Positions 10,700-22,657 are shown, counted from the stretch's first letter. The stretch is DNA of 64,000 nt from Talpa occidentalis (GCF_014898055.3 NW_023600993.1:20550850-20614849); one strand, 5' to 3'. Numbers and translations: made by a program. Notes: generated from the sequence alone by a model not told the origin.

Positions 10700-10985
10700 T
10701 AACAATTATGAGCTTCTCTCTCTAGATTTTCCCTATGCATTTATTTGAACCGGTAGGAAAGTATAAAGTTACAGTGTTTTTTAAAATACATTGCATCATC
10801 CTTTCTGTAATTTTCTCTAATGTGCTTTCTCCCACTTAATATTAATCCTTATATATCTAGAGCCAATTTAATCTTCTTAATTATGAAAGAATTTTTCAAA
10901 TATGGATGTGCATCATTTGTTCCACCAACAGCTTAGAATTCTAAGCTGTTCCCAATGTTTAGCTACTACAAATAATGTCATACTG
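10700..10985 (-). repeat. Old LINE-1 fragment, antisense
   Basis: 'ttaattatgaaagaat', 'tatggatgtgcatcatttgt' and 'gctactacaaataatgtcat' resemble the antisense ORF2/3' region found in old L1 copies. Diverged. Confidence 0.5.
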
Positions 10986-11215
10986 AACAAACTTCTGCCC
11001 TCATGGAATTTATTCTAGTTGGGGGTAGCAATAGACATGATGAATTTTTGAAATACATAGGATTTTCAATTCTCAGGAAGAAAAGTAACACAGATATGAA
11101 ATATCCAATTTTGGGCTGGGTAGTTATGTTTTGGGCAAGGGATGGTTTTTGAGAAGACAATTGTTGAGCAGATGATTTCTGATAATACTGAAGGATGTCA
11201 GGGAAATGTACATCT
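10986..11215 (-). repeat. L2 fragment, antisense
   Basis: 'cttctgccctcatggaattt' and 'attctagttgggggtagcaa' match the antisense L2 3' end, followed by a diverged body. Confidence 0.6.
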
Positions 11216-12229
11216 TCACTACTTAATTGGGAACCCGCAGAATCTTTAAAATCTCATTAGCTTCACTAGAGTTATTTGTAAGATATTAGTAATGGCCAGT
11301 GTATTTTTAATACTAATGTAATATTACAGTACAATACATTCAAAGTTACAGATATAAAAAAAATGGCCTTATACCTTACCAAACTATATTTCTGCTATGA
11401 GTGTAGGTTTTCCATTTTCTTCATTAGTGGACCACCTTTTTTTTTTTAATCAACTACCTTATTTAGTTGCTAAATACAAATCCCCCAAATTTACTAAATA
11501 CAACGAGCTTTTGGATTCCCAGTTGAGACTCTACATCAAGCTTTTATTTCATAGTTTTTTCTACCTGTGTGAAGCTGACCAGTTTCACTGAATTATTTTT
11601 CTGTGACATAGATATTCTATTCATTCTCCTAGGGGGTCCATTCTTCACTGAGGTCACAGACTTCACTGAGAACTGATGAAAGCTATGAATCATCTCCCTG
11701 AAAAAAATACATATATTTAGTCACTCTTCCCTGCCATGATGTTGTATCTAACAATAGTGGGTTCAGAAATATCCAGAAATCTAAGAATAGACCAGGTTCC
11801 AGGGGCCTTATGTGAAAAAACAAAACAAAACAAAACAAAAGCGAAATCTTTCTGAAATTTTGAAGTCTATTACCAGTATATAAAGACCTCTAGAGAACTT
11901 TGTGGCCTCTGCAACTTTATCTTACTTTACATGTGCTTCAGCACAGAACTAGATAGAACCTATAATGAAATTAAAAATATATACATAGGGCTTTCAGTAG
12001 TTTATTACCGTGATTATTATAAGGATACATAACTCATTGTGTCTTGCTGTTATGGGAGAAACTTCTTTGTCTATTTTCAGATTCAGGAAAAACTGTTATG
12101 CTTTCTCCAAAACAATGAATTTGTTTAAATTTATAGTGTTCACTGTAAACCTTTTCATATAAGCTAGAAAGTTTCTTAGACTCTATGTGGAGGCTTCCTG
12201 TGGCATGTGAATAGACTATAATAGAAGCT
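11216..12229. other. No recognised feature except a (CAAAA)n tract
   Basis: The only structure I see is the CAAAA pentamer repeat at 11814-11840. Confidence 0.5.
11814..11840. repeat. (CAAAA)n simple repeat
   Basis: About four to five CAAAA units after an A-run. Confidence 0.9.
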
Positions 12230-12450
12230 CTTACTTACCAAGCCCTGCTTGATAAATATGACAAATACCTCATGAGAATTTTCTTATTTACACCTAGCCA
12301 GACTATGCAGTATGTACTCTATTCAATCTCCACTTGTGGAGGAGGGCACTGAGACTTAGGTGAAATGGACTTGCTGGATGCACAAAAAAAAAAACAGCTG
12401 GGACACAGACCCAGTTTTGTCTGACAGCAAAATGCTCTTTCCATGATGCC
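12230..12450 (+). repeat. MIR
   Basis: 'ttttcttatttacacctagcc', 'gaggagggcactgagactta' and 'ctgggacacagacccagttt' follow MIR order, with a secondary A-run near 12383-12393. Confidence 0.7.
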
Positions 12451-14762
12451 TTTCCTCCCAGGCCTGGTATTTCGGATACTAACCTCCTTCCTTTTCTGCC
12501 TTGCTATCCTACCTTGATTCTCGCGTAATTTAATTTTTCTTACTTGTTTGAAATTTCCTCTATCTGAATGCATTTTCTACATTCCTATAATTTGCCTTAA
12601 GTTCTTTTTGGAAAGGGAAGAGAAGAGAAAGAAATTTTCAGGTATAAATTATTATGTGCTGAGTAGGCTTAGATAAAAATTTTAATTTCTCTCTCTGTGT
12701 GTCTCTTCTGTCTCTCTCTTTACTAATTTATTTTCCCCTGCCTCAGAGTGCTATTAATACTAAGATGCTTTCAAAATCTTATCTAATTGAGACACTGAAT
12801 ATTTTATTTTGTTTGAAAAAATTCCAGGTCCTCGTTTTTTTTCTTTCCCAACACATAATTTTTTCCACCATCTCTTCCTCTCTGAGATATTATGCCATGA
12901 ATCATCTACTTTTTAGTTATTTGTAAGCCCCTCGCTGCCCCCAGCTATCCTGTATCAGCAGAAAGGGGGTCCTGCAGAGGTTTGGTGAGTTAGAATTTAA
13001 AATGTTGGCTGCTCAACACCTCTTGGGAGTTTACCAATCTATTGGGTATATTTGTGGCAAATTGTTTAATTTCGTAGGATCGTAACCTTGCCATCTAGGG
13101 AATGATGATGATGACATTCACTCTGTTTTTCTCTCTGGGAAGTTAAAGACCAGTGGGACTTTCTGAAAGGGACCCCAGGAGTGCAGGGCTCAGTGCTGCC
13201 CCTGGAAGATCAGACAGTTAGGCTGTCTCCTCAAGTAGTCGCTTCCTTCTGTCATTGCATGACAAACCTGCTTAGAGGTGAGGACAGCGGTGGAGGTAGG
13301 GGAGGGCCAGGAGGTATTGTATGTGTGCTTCCAGAGAAGGGCCTTTGGGAAGTGAAGAGCACATGGATGTGGAATCCTCTCCTCCAGTCAGATAGGACCT
13401 AAAGTTCTCCCCTCAGAAAGGTAACGCTGCCTCCTGGGTGATTTTCCTCTGTGTTCCCCAAGACCGCAGACCTCATCTGCCCTTCTCCCTGCAACCCTTC
13501 TCTTTTCTCTACCCTGGGCCATGTGCATCACGCTTGTGCAACTTTCCATTTTCATGCAACCCCACAAGCTAGAGTTTCCTGCAGCTCTTACTTGCTGTGT
13601 TCTTTTGTTGGGGCCTCTCGAGGGATGTTTCTCCCACTCAGGAGAGGCTGATCAAGCCCCACTGCCTGTTGTTGCAGAAATCCTTCATTGGCCTTGTTTT
13701 GAATAGAAAAGCACAACCTCTTAGCAAAACGTTGCTTTGGAAATGACCATAAAATGCAGCTGCTGGGGAAGTCAGTTCTGTTTAAAGGCAAGTGAATGGC
13801 CTTTCACCTTTGTCACGTCTGTCTCCTTTTCCTGCTAGCCAGCCACCTTCCCCAGGTAACCTAGGACTATCCTGTCCCGCTCAGCAGCCGCTGCGGTGCT
13901 CCTAGGAAGGTGGCTGCTTCAGCCTCCCAGGACAGCACGTTTGCTGTGCTGGGCTTTTGTTTCTTTTTAATGCCGTCAGGACGGTTGCCTCTGGGACCCA
14001 TGATTTATGGAGCAGTTTGAATTAGCATCTTCTCCATCAAGGCCCGTCAGTTTCACCTCCCCGCCCCCTTCCGCTGGGCTTGCCAGTTTCTCTTCTCCAC
14101 ACGGTGGGGGAACAGTTCCAGCTTCTCTCCCAAAAGGCGTGCGCACTCCTGTCCCCCAATTGCTTCGACTACAATTTTTACTGTATTTCTCTCTCCTTAA
14201 ATCCTGTATGTAAGTTGGCATGATTAGCTATATAAATAATAAACTTTCAGAGGCTAGCTAGGGGAGATGAGAGCAGGAGTCTCTTTTGAGGTGGGGTGCA
14301 AGCAGAATGACTGAAACTGGCAGAACATCTATGGTTTAAAAACAAACAGTGGGTAAACAAAAGATGCTTTCTGTCTCTAACACCACAAGGAGCTGCTAGA
14401 TCTGAAGATCTTCCGTATTCTCATCTCTTGCTTTCCTCTGACTTGGGTCAAGAAAGTGAGTACTTTGTGAAATTAGGTGTTTCTACGTTTCTTGGTAATT
14501 GGCGTTATAGGTTTGTCCCTTCCCCTCCACCCCCATTGTTGGGTGAGTCCAGCTTTACAGGGAGAAAAAAGCAGCTAGGGATAGGGCCTCTGTTTACTGA
14601 AATCCAAGCCCACTGTGATTAGAGACGGGGTGGGAGGGGGGTGGAGTGCAGGAAGACACCAGCACTAGTGACCTGTGAGGAGCTGTGACCTTGAAAACTT
14701 TAAGGTCAGCTGGGGACTGGGTATGCTTGTGTCGCCTGCTTGATCAGGCAAGAGCTGAACTT
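12451..14762. other. Long repeat-poor block
   Basis: About 2.3 kb in which I recognise no repeat. 13150-14220 is richer in G+C than its surroundings but has few CpGs and is not a CpG island. ORFs of 60-81 codons on both strands overlap each other and show no domain. Confidence 0.45.
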
Positions 14763-14779
14763 GAGGACAGTTGAATTTT

Positions 14780-15048
14780 TTTTTTTAAGATTTATTTATT
14801 TATGCATACAAGAGCTGGGGTACAGGCCAGAGATGCGGGAGGGTGAGAGGATTCACCAGAGACAGAGTGGGGGACAGAACAGGCAGACTGACTGAAACAC
14901 ACTCCTGAGGGGAGCAGCGGGCGAGACAGGAGAGGTCTGCTGCACCATGTGGGTAGCCTCCTGGCCGGCTGGGTATTGAACTCATGCTGCAGAGGCTGCA
15001 GATTGCTTCATAGTGGGATGCTTAACCCTTTGCGCCACCAGGAAGGCC
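14780..15048 (-). mobile_element. tRNA-derived SINE, older subfamily
   Basis: Exact 17-bp duplication GAGGACAGTTGAATTTT at 14763-14779 and 15049-15065. Full-length, with tail TTTTTAAGATTTATTTATTT on the + strand. Confidence 0.97.
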
Positions 15049-15065
15049 GAGGACAGTTGAATTTT

Positions 15066-16118
15066 GACTTACTGAACCACCACAATCGCAGACATTCACT
15101 TTTGGGAGAGAGGTGCCTGTTTCAGAGTTTGACCCTGGTTGGGTGGAAGAAGGTGGGAAGACAGGCATTTGCTTTTTGTGTGAGGATGCCAATTCTGCAT
15201 CCACATTTTCACAGCTTGTCACTGTGCTTTCCTTTCTCCTTCTGACACCATCCTTTTCCGCTCCTTCCATTTTTATGCTTATCTTATAAAGTGTGAAGTG
15301 GAGACAGAAGGGAAGCATGGTCAAGACAGGCTCAGGTAAAGAGCAAATCCTTTTTCTGAGTGGGTATGAATTCACTTTCTAATATTTGTCTTTCTTCCTG
15401 TACATTTGGACACAGATCTCTGCGGTCCTGGGTCCTTGTCCCATGAGGAAGTATATGGAGGAGGAAGACCAGGCAGGGCCCTGTAACACAATGCTTCTCA
15501 GGCTATATGTGGTCTGTTTCCTTTAAAATTTATAATGGATATTAGAAATAATATGCATTACTGTGGACCAATCATTTTGTAAAATTCAGTCATGTACGTG
15601 GATGCTGTGTCAATGTCAAGCTATCCTAAAAATTTCTGAATACTGACTAAAAATTTCTGAATATTAATGTATAAAATTAATGTATAAAATGAGAGATCCC
15701 AGAAAAGTGCTCCCACAAGGGGTTACAAGTTCACAAGAGGCAAAGAAAGTATTATCTGAGAACTGGAGTAGCCAAGGAGAAGGACTTGGAGAAAGCGTAT
15801 TTTGAGCTAAGCCTACTAGGGAGGCTGAGACACAAATTAGCAGAAAAGATTGGGTAGGAAATTTAAGAGGATGATACTAACCAAAGCAGCCTGGTGTTCC
15901 AGGGGTAGAGCAAAGAAAGACTACAGAGAGAGGAAGTGACTGATATGGTTATCAAGCTTGGCTTCATACTATGGGCCTATTAATTACTAGCCTAATAATC
16001 TTGTCCTAACAAGATTCCTAGACTATGACTCCTTATTTGGGGTTCTCTGAGGCCAAATCTCAGTGCTTTGATATAGCTCCTTGGCATTCATCTCTCTCTA
16101 TATAAGGTTATTTACTGC
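15066..16118. other. Unique sequence with a small tandem duplication
   Basis: Holds a local duplication at 15626-15690, given separately. Nothing else recognised. Confidence 0.45.
15626..15690. repeat. Two short tandem duplications
   Basis: CTAAAAATTTCTGAATA occurs at 15626-15642 and 15647-15663 (period 21). It is followed by two copies of a TTAATGTATAAAA unit (period 13). Confidence 0.9.
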
Positions 16119-16135
16119 AAAAACCTATAAATTTC

Positions 16136-16388
16136 AGGCCTCCCTAATGGTGCAAGGGGTTAAGACACAACCCATGAAGCTATCCGCAGCCACTGCAGCA
16201 AAAGTTCGATTTCCAGCCAGGGAGCTACCCATATGGTGCAGCAGACCTCTCCTGACTCACCCACTGCTCCCCTCAGCAGTGTATTTCAGTCTTCCTGCTC
16301 TGTTTCACCCCCCACCACCCCCCCCCACACCTCTGGCCCATACCCCAGTTCTTGTATGCATAAATAAATAAATCTTAAAAAAAAAAAA
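16136..16388 (+). mobile_element. tRNA-derived SINE, older subfamily
   Basis: Head GGCCTCCCTAATGGTGCAAG, B-box relic, and a C-rich expansion near 16305-16330. The tail is CATAAATAAATAAATCTT then A. An imperfect duplication (AAAACC..TATAA.TTTC) flanks it at about 16119-16135 and 16385-16401. Confidence 0.95.
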
Positions 16389-16401
16389 CCCTATAATTTT
16401 C

Positions 16402-17374
16402 TGCATAGAGGCTTTCCCTTCATGACTAAGGGAGCATGCATGCTTGGCTAGCGCAAAGGACAAGAGGGAAGTTTCAGAGAGTTAAGTCTCTCAGTGTCAG
16501 AAGGAGACCTGGTGAATTCCAGTTTCTTTACCCTCAGTTGGGATAACAAGAAGTCTTGGTTTTTGTCTCCCCAAGTTCCCCAGGAATGAGGTCCCGTGTC
16601 CAACAGTGACCTATTGCTAATGCACCATTTATTGGCTACCTTCCTTCCCCTGCCTCACTTTCTTGCTTTCTTATTGTGGTTTCCCATGGTCACTTCCTAC
16701 ATGAGTACTTGTACTTATAATTGAATTTCAGAGTCAAATTCTGATAACTCCAAATCATATACTAAATCATTTCCTTTTCTGCATATCAATCCTTTTAATT
16801 AAAGATGATCCTTTTCTACATGCAAAACATTCACTCTTGCACTACATTTCAGTGGGTACAAAGATGGTATGACTTTGGAAAGACTGGGGTATTTGTGTTT
16901 AATGGTAAATGTTACAGCATATGAAGTTTATTTTTCATTCTAACAACATTTCAATAAGGTTTTCTTCCAGGCAGTCAAATAGGGATCCAGTGTGGCAGAA
17001 TCTATGCTGTTGTCAATACCAGGGTTTTTCTGGGGGCTCATCTCTACCCTAGTTAGTAGAAAGGTTAAAGGAGCAGCATTAGGAAAGTGCTCATGGGAGG
17101 ATATTTTTATTGTCTCATCTTTGCTCAGGCCTAGAAGTGATGCATATCACCTCTTATCACATTATATTCCACACAGATACAGTCATGTGGTCTAACCCAC
17201 ATATAAGGAAGACTGGAAAATGTACTCTAGCTCTGTTAGAAGAGGACTGACTCAAGTTTAACTGTACAGCAGCTTATAGAGTGACGTATTAATTGAACTG
17301 ATGGGCAAAAACAAATTGAAAATTAAAAACAATATTCCATCAGGTAGCAGTGTCTGTCTGGCCATTTTGGATGC
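16402..17374. other. No recognised feature
   Basis: Unique by eye. Short ORFs only. Confidence 0.5.
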
Positions 17375-17435
17375 TCATTCAGAAGCTTGCATAGAGCTTG
17401 ACGCATGCAAGACAATGAGTATTTTTGGAGTGAAG
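17375..17435 (+). repeat. Possible L2 3' end fragment
   Basis: 'catagagcttgacgcatgca' and 'caatgagtatttttggagtg' resemble the last bases of L2. Short and uncertain. Confidence 0.35.
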
Positions 17436-17748
17436 ACCTTGTTTTACCAGCTTCTCTGAGATTTACTGTCTGTTTCTACCCATTTCTTACTGGTATGGTT
17501 CCCCTGATGCTTACCTTGGGGTCTGAATTCACGTGACAATGAACTGGGAGCTATTTCTATACTGAGGGAGTGTTCAGATTGTACTGTCCAAAGAAAGACG
17601 GCAGTTTTTCATTTTGTAGGCTTTGGAGTTTCAAGTGGGTTTCTCATTTAGACTGAGAGGTCATTAAAAAAGGTGTAAAAAAAGGAATGAAAATGTTTAT
17701 CTCCTAACAAATGCTATGTATGCCTTAACTCCCATGATGTGGAATATT

Positions 17749-17766
17749 AAAAAAAAAAAAAAAAAA
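17749..17766 (+). repeat. Poly(A) tract
   Basis: 18-base A-run. No retroelement body is recognisable upstream. Confidence 0.85.
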
Positions 17767-17934
17767 CACCCAAAAACTCTGCCACATGGTTGCTGAGATA
17801 TTGAATTTGTCATAAGATTACAGCAAATTTTCATGCCTTAAGTATCACGGAATTTTAAGGCTCTCACAATAGGAAATAAACTTTTTCCTGGGATCTTGAG
17901 AAATCTTCTAATTCTTATTAATATTTCAAAACTT

Positions 17935-18330
17935 CTTATTGAAGTAAAGTCCATGTATCAAAAGTCTACAGCTTAGTGGATTTTCACAAACGGAGTATAC
18001 CTGCGCAGTCAGCACCCAGATAAAGCAGCAGAAATTATCATCACCCAAGGCCACCACAGGCTCCTTTCTCAGCCCTCCCTTCTTCTAAGGGGTAAATGGA
18101 ATTTTCAGTTCTATCAGCATAGCCTAAAATTGTGTGGGATATTTTTTTTGTCCTCAGAGTAGTCCTATCTGACTGTATTCCTACAGCAGTGTATTTGTGA
18201 AATTCACTCATAGAGTTGCACATAGTTAGTCTTTGCTATATAATATTCCACAATTTAGTATTCAGTCTACTGTTGATGAGCTTTAGGGAGGGTTTCATTT
18301 TTGTCTATTTAATACTAATGAATTTCTTAA
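17935..18330 (-). repeat. Old LINE-1 fragment, antisense (3' UTR and ORF2 end)
   Basis: The 3' UTR-like part ('attgaagtaaagtccatgta', 'gtggattttcacaaacgg') is followed by antisense ORF2-end sequence ('aatattccacaatttagtat', 'tctactgttgatgagcttt'). It matches the typical order of old mammalian L1M copies. Confidence 0.7.
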
Positions 18331-18987
18331 AAAGCGGTGCCTTGTTAGGAAGTCATTACAATTTAACCAATGATTTGACCACTAAGTTTTGTTAGCAGAG
18401 TTGTGTTATTACAAGTTACTCCTGTTCCAGCTAGTAGATTTATTTTCTATTAATGAAAGAAACAATGGAAATAGTAGAGAGTTGAGAGGAAACTAAAGAA
18501 ACCATTATCTACTGTCTTACAATAAAGAACTCCCAAACTTGGTGTCTTAAAAAATAACAGTGTGAAACAGGAGGTGTTTGGGGAGTGAGTTCTGGATTGC
18601 TTAGTTTGTATTTGAAACTTGTTCATGGGCTAGTTACTAACTAGCTCTACAAACTCTGAGAAGGGTAGTCCCTCCAAACTCAGCGAAGCACTAAACGTCA
18701 AAGCTTCAGAATACAGAAAGCAAAAGATTTGGTTATATAAACTCTTGCTTTCTTTCTCCCAAATAGCATTTTCTATCTCCTCCCAAATAAACTAGTTGCC
18801 TTTGAATCTTTCTTTCAGGTTTTGATTCTGGGGGAACCCAAATTATTTCAGGCAGTTATGGTGAATACGCTTGAAATAATTTGGATTTTAGGTGGCTAAA
18901 CTAAGGTGGTGCCATTGAGAATTGAATTGGTACCTAGAATGGATACATTATTCTCAGTCTTGGAATCATATTCGTTCAATGGGAAGG
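18331..18987. other. No recognised repeat; contains a small hairpin
   Basis: A 13-bp perfect inverted repeat sits at 18838-18884. Otherwise nothing identified. Confidence 0.45.
18838..18884. repeat. 13-bp inverted repeat (hairpin)
   Basis: CCAAATTATTTCA at 18838-18850 and its exact complement TGAAATAATTTGG at 18872-18884, with a 21-base loop. Confidence 0.9.
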
Positions 18988-19070
18988 TGTATATATACAT
19001 ATATATATATACACACACACATACGTACATATACATATATAAATTTTACATGTATATATATTTACCTATA
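18988..19070. repeat. (TA)n/(CA)n microsatellite
   Basis: Alternating pyrimidine-purine tract of TA, CA and ACAT units. Confidence 0.9.
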
Positions 19071-19344
19071 TAGTTTCCCCTAAAATGAATTTAAACCCAA
19101 GTGAACTTAATCCCAATTCTGTCAGCAGAATTGGTATACTGGAGCCAGTTTGTGCTACCCCATGAGAACTGATTGCTAAATATTTGGGAATTCGAATATT
19201 TAAATTAAACTGTTGGTAGCTTGAAATTGGCCATAAAGGAAGTATTCACACAGAAACTGGCAAATGTTGCAAATCAGGGTTGTCCCCCTGAGAGAGCTAC
19301 TTCACTTGTACACCATTGATATTATGGGAAGTTTATGAATAAAA

Positions 19345-19445
19345 GAACATGGTGTCATGGAATTTTAGTGTTGGCAGATGATTTATCTAACCTCCTATAT
19401 TTAACTAGAGGAAGTAAAGCTCACAGAGGGTGAGGGGTGCCTAGG
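19345..19445 (+). repeat. MIR fragment
   Basis: 'catggaattttagtgttgg', 'tttatctaacctcctatatt' and 'aaagctcacagagggtgagg' fit a MIR core and flank. Confidence 0.5.
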
Positions 19446-19576
19446 ATGAGAGGTGACGGCAAGGCAAACCTCTTGATAAAGTTGCTCATAAATCTCATAC
19501 CTGGACTGTGATTTTAAAATTGTTATAAATATTACTAGTTTGCCATTTTTTCCATTTTCAGATTTTATTTACAGCA

Positions 19577-19606
19577 GTGTGTGTGTGTGTATGTGTGCAC
19601 GCGCGC
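19577..19606. repeat. (GT)n then GC-alternating tract
   Basis: GT repeat running into CACGCGCGCAGCGC. Z-DNA-prone alternation. Confidence 0.85.
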
Positions 19607-20178
19607 AGCGCTGCAGAAGGCAGGAGGGAAAGAGAGACAGGGTAGAGATTTTAATCGTATTCCCTACTGAGAGTTCAGCTTAATAAAACCATTTTGTTAA
19701 AGGCTGAAAAAAATAAATAAAAAAATCCCCCAGCATTTGTTGACACTGTAAATATGGAAAGTCTGTTATGGAACAGCAGTTAAGTAGATGCCAAGAGGGA
19801 ACATTGTGACAGAATTGCAACCAAATATTGATATGAACATATTTCTGTTTGCGTGAAAATATGTTCCCTCCGTATGGGGAAGGAAACTGTAAGGAAAGAA
19901 ATACAAACAACACATTGAAGAAATGTTGAGTAGAGAAGCTGTTGATCTGTCAAGAGCAAACCATTCCTCTGCATTCTGTGAATTTTCATGGAGAGGTTGT
20001 CATGAAATTTACTTGCACAAGTAGAAAGCCAATATTTTTCCATTTAAGGAAAAATAACAGATTTTAAGGACTGCTCTTTGGTAAGGATGACAACACACAC
20101 AATATGGTTATGTTGCAAGAAGGTGTTTTGACCACTACTAAATAAAAAATCCACTGTTCCCCAGGGGAGATGGTGCCT
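19607..20178. other. No recognised feature
   Basis: Overlapping minus-strand ORFs at 19680-19913 and 19780-20043 show no known domain and are probably chance. Confidence 0.5.
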
Positions 20179-20193
20179 TGGACCTGATTTCTT

Positions 20194-20203
20194 TTTTAAA
20201 GAT

Positions 20204-20234
<31 letters not shown>

Positions 20235-20518
20235 TTTGTTTGTTTGTTTATTTATTTATTTATTTATTTATACAAGCTCTGGGTACAGTCAGAAGCGCGG
20301 GAGGGTGAGAGAATTCACCAGAGCCAGAGCGGGGAGCAGAGCAGGCAGAAAGACCAAAGTACACTGCTGAGGGGAGCAGCGGGCGGCAGGAGAGGTCTGC
20401 GCGCCATGTGGGACCCTCCTTTGGTGGCCGGGGAGCAGCCAGGGATCGAACCGGCGCCACAGAGGCTGCAGGCAGCTTCGCAACCCAGCGCTCAACCGCT
20501 GCACCACCGGGGAGGCCC
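20194..20518 (-). mobile_element. tRNA-derived SINE, CpG-rich young subfamily, long (TAAA)n tail
   Basis: Duplication TGGACC(T/C)GATTTCTT at 20179-20193 and 20519-20533 (one mismatch). The tail has expanded to a (TTTA)n tract with three TTTG units on the + strand at about 20200-20272. An apparent 137-codon ORF across it is SINE sequence, not a gene. Confidence 0.97.
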
Positions 20519-20616
20519 TGGACCCGATTTCTTAAACCCCTTCACCTGGCCTGTAAGATTACGTGCCCAAGTAAGAAAAATCACCTTCTAGGGCTAAGTC
20601 TTAAGAGGAACCTAGT

Positions 20617-20872
20617 CAGTTAACTCTCAGCACTATGAAGCTATCTGTGGCCACTGCAGCAGGTGTTCAATTCCCAGCCAGAGAGCTGACCCACATGGCA
20701 TAGTAGAACTTTCCTGACTCACCCGCTGACCCCCTCAGCAGTGTATTTCAGTAGATCTGCCTATTTTGCTCCCCACTCTGTGTCTGGTGAATCCTTTCAA
20801 CCTCCGCATCTCTGGCCTACACCCCAGCTCTTATATGCATAAATAAAGAAAATAAATCTTAAAAAAAAAAAA
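20617..20872 (+). mobile_element. 5'-truncated tRNA-derived SINE
   Basis: Duplication AAGAGG(A/G)ACCTAGT at 20603-20616 and 20873-20886. The element begins at what corresponds to the end of the A-box region, so the pol III A box is absent. The truncation lies inside the duplication and therefore happened during insertion. Confidence 0.95.
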
Positions 20873-20886
20873 AAGAGGGACCTAGT

Positions 20887-21369
20887 TCAGTGTGAAGTAG
20901 CTCTGAGCAATTATGGTCAAGCCTCCAGGAACCTACGGACCTTCACAAAGCCCTGGACACAGGGCCATACCTGTTTAGTGTGCCAAGCACTACTGCAGGT
21001 ATCTAAAGCAGTGCTAAGCTGACTAAATCCCTGCCTTTAGAGACTTGAATTAAGGGGCATTTTCAGTGAGTGTGTAAGCAGATCAGACTCTCTGGGACCT
21101 CACGAGATACAGAATTTCAAGATAGAAAGTTCTTTCATCATGTCTTTAGTCTCTGATTTACAGAAGATCTCCATATTAATTATAATTAGATAGGAGCATG
21201 AAATATTTTTTTGAACATTGTAACAATTATATCGTCATTTTAGTAGCAATTTTCACCTCCTGTCAATGCCTACTGGTGAATTTTTCTATCCAACTCATAT
21301 CCCTTTTCATTATTGATGTCTGTTCTTCTCTGTTTGGATGGGAAAGTGAGGATGATAACTCAGGGTTGG
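20887..21369. other. Mostly unclassified
   Basis: 20960-21050 ('gtgccaagcactactgcagg', 'ctgactaaatccctgccttt') faintly resembles antisense L2. Otherwise nothing. Confidence 0.35.
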
Positions 21370-21545
21370 TGGAGAGCACTGATTAAGAAGAGCGTGCAGT
21401 AGCCAGAGGTAGAGTTGTGCCACTGGGAAGAATCTCAACAGTCTCTCCATGCCTCCCCTGACTTAGTCTCCTCGTGTGTGCAACGAGTGAAAATAATTAT
21501 GCATTTCTCCCTCATAAGATAAAAGCAGTCAATAATTATGGTTAT
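21370..21545 (-). repeat. MIR, antisense
   Basis: 'ccatgcctcccctgacttag' then 'tctcctcgtgtgtgcaacga' and 'aaaataattatgcattt' follow the reverse MIR order (cctcagtttcctcatctgt block). Confidence 0.6.
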
Positions 21546-22154
21546 TTAATAGCAAGGATAACATCCTAATGCTAAAATGGAGCTTAGAAATCACCTATTT
21601 CTACACAGTCGATGGCATCTTTTGACATAATTTTTCTCCAAACTGAACAGAAGGTTTCCAGCTGAATTTTGCATCTGGTACTGACTGCACAAATTGCCTT
21701 AAATATTTCAGGTTAAAGGATAATAGAGACCTAAGTAGGTTAAAAAATAAGCTTGGATTTGGCGCCTATTAAAATAATGTTTCTGAAAAAAAATTATGTT
21801 TCCTGACAAGGCTCTAATGAAAGTAAAAATAGCTATAGAAGAGTCGTTTACACCACGCTGATTCATATCCTAGTTAAAAGTGATTATGATGTTTGTGCCA
21901 GTCATTAACCTGCTTTTCATTTCAGACAGGAAATAAGTTCAAATAAGAAATATTCTTATCCATTGCACTTCTCACTTGGAATTACATAGGCCCTTACCAG
22001 GCTGGATTGGGACTGTGCCAGAGGACTCCCACAGAACAATAGGCTGGTATCTAACTCAGACTCAGGAGCTTAGGGGGATGTCAATAGGAGTTCAAAATGG
22101 AGATTCCAGAGACTAAAGGCTTGGTTGTAAAATACAATTGAGGTTAAGCCGCCC
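21546..22154. other. No recognised feature
   Basis: AT-rich, no gene or repeat identified. Confidence 0.5.
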
Positions 22155-22374
22155 AATATCTTAGTCCATTGAGGCTGCTATAATAAAAATAGAATGGATT
22201 GCATGGCTTAAACAACATTTATTTGTCACAGTTCTGGAGTCTGTGAAGTCCAAGTTCAAAGTGCTGGCAGATTCAGTGGATGGTGAGGGCCTGTTTTCCT
22301 GGTCCACAAACTGCTGTCTTCTTGCTGTGTCCTTAATGGCAGGAGAGGTAAAGGGGTCTCTCTGATGGTGCACT

Positions 22375-22657
22375 GGGCCTCTCTGATGGTGCAGGCGGTT
22401 GAACGCTGCGCTGTGAAGCTGTGAAGCTGTCCGCAGCCTCTGCAGCGTGGGTTCAATCCCAGCCGGCCAGGCAGATTCCCATATGGTGAGCAGACTCTCC
22501 TGTCTCGCCCGCTGCTCCCCTCAGCAGTCTATTTGTCAGTCCACCTGTTCTGTTCCTTGCTTTGTCTCTGGTGAATCCTCTCACCCTCCTGCGCATCTGG
22601 CGTGTACCCTGGTTCTTGTATAAATAAATCAATCTTTAAAAATAAATAAAAAATAAA
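22375..22657 (+). mobile_element. tRNA-derived SINE in an MLT1 LTR, with duplicated head
   Basis: Body and tail (ATAAATAAATCAATCTTT then A-rich) are typical. CTCTCTGATGGTGCA occurs twice, at 22358-22372 and 22379-22393 (period 21), so part of the SINE head lies just upstream of the head itself. An 8-base CTGTGAAG repeat follows near 22420-22440. Confidence 0.93.

Noticed and set aside
13150..14220. CpG island or promoter
   Set aside because: G+C is raised but CpG dinucleotides are sparse and no core promoter arrangement is evident.
20178..20591. 137-codon ORF
   Set aside because: It lies across an antisense SINE and its (TAAA)n tail. Similar ORFs recur at 3788-4111, 32463-32759, 51630-51971 and 51708-52010, always on SINE copies.
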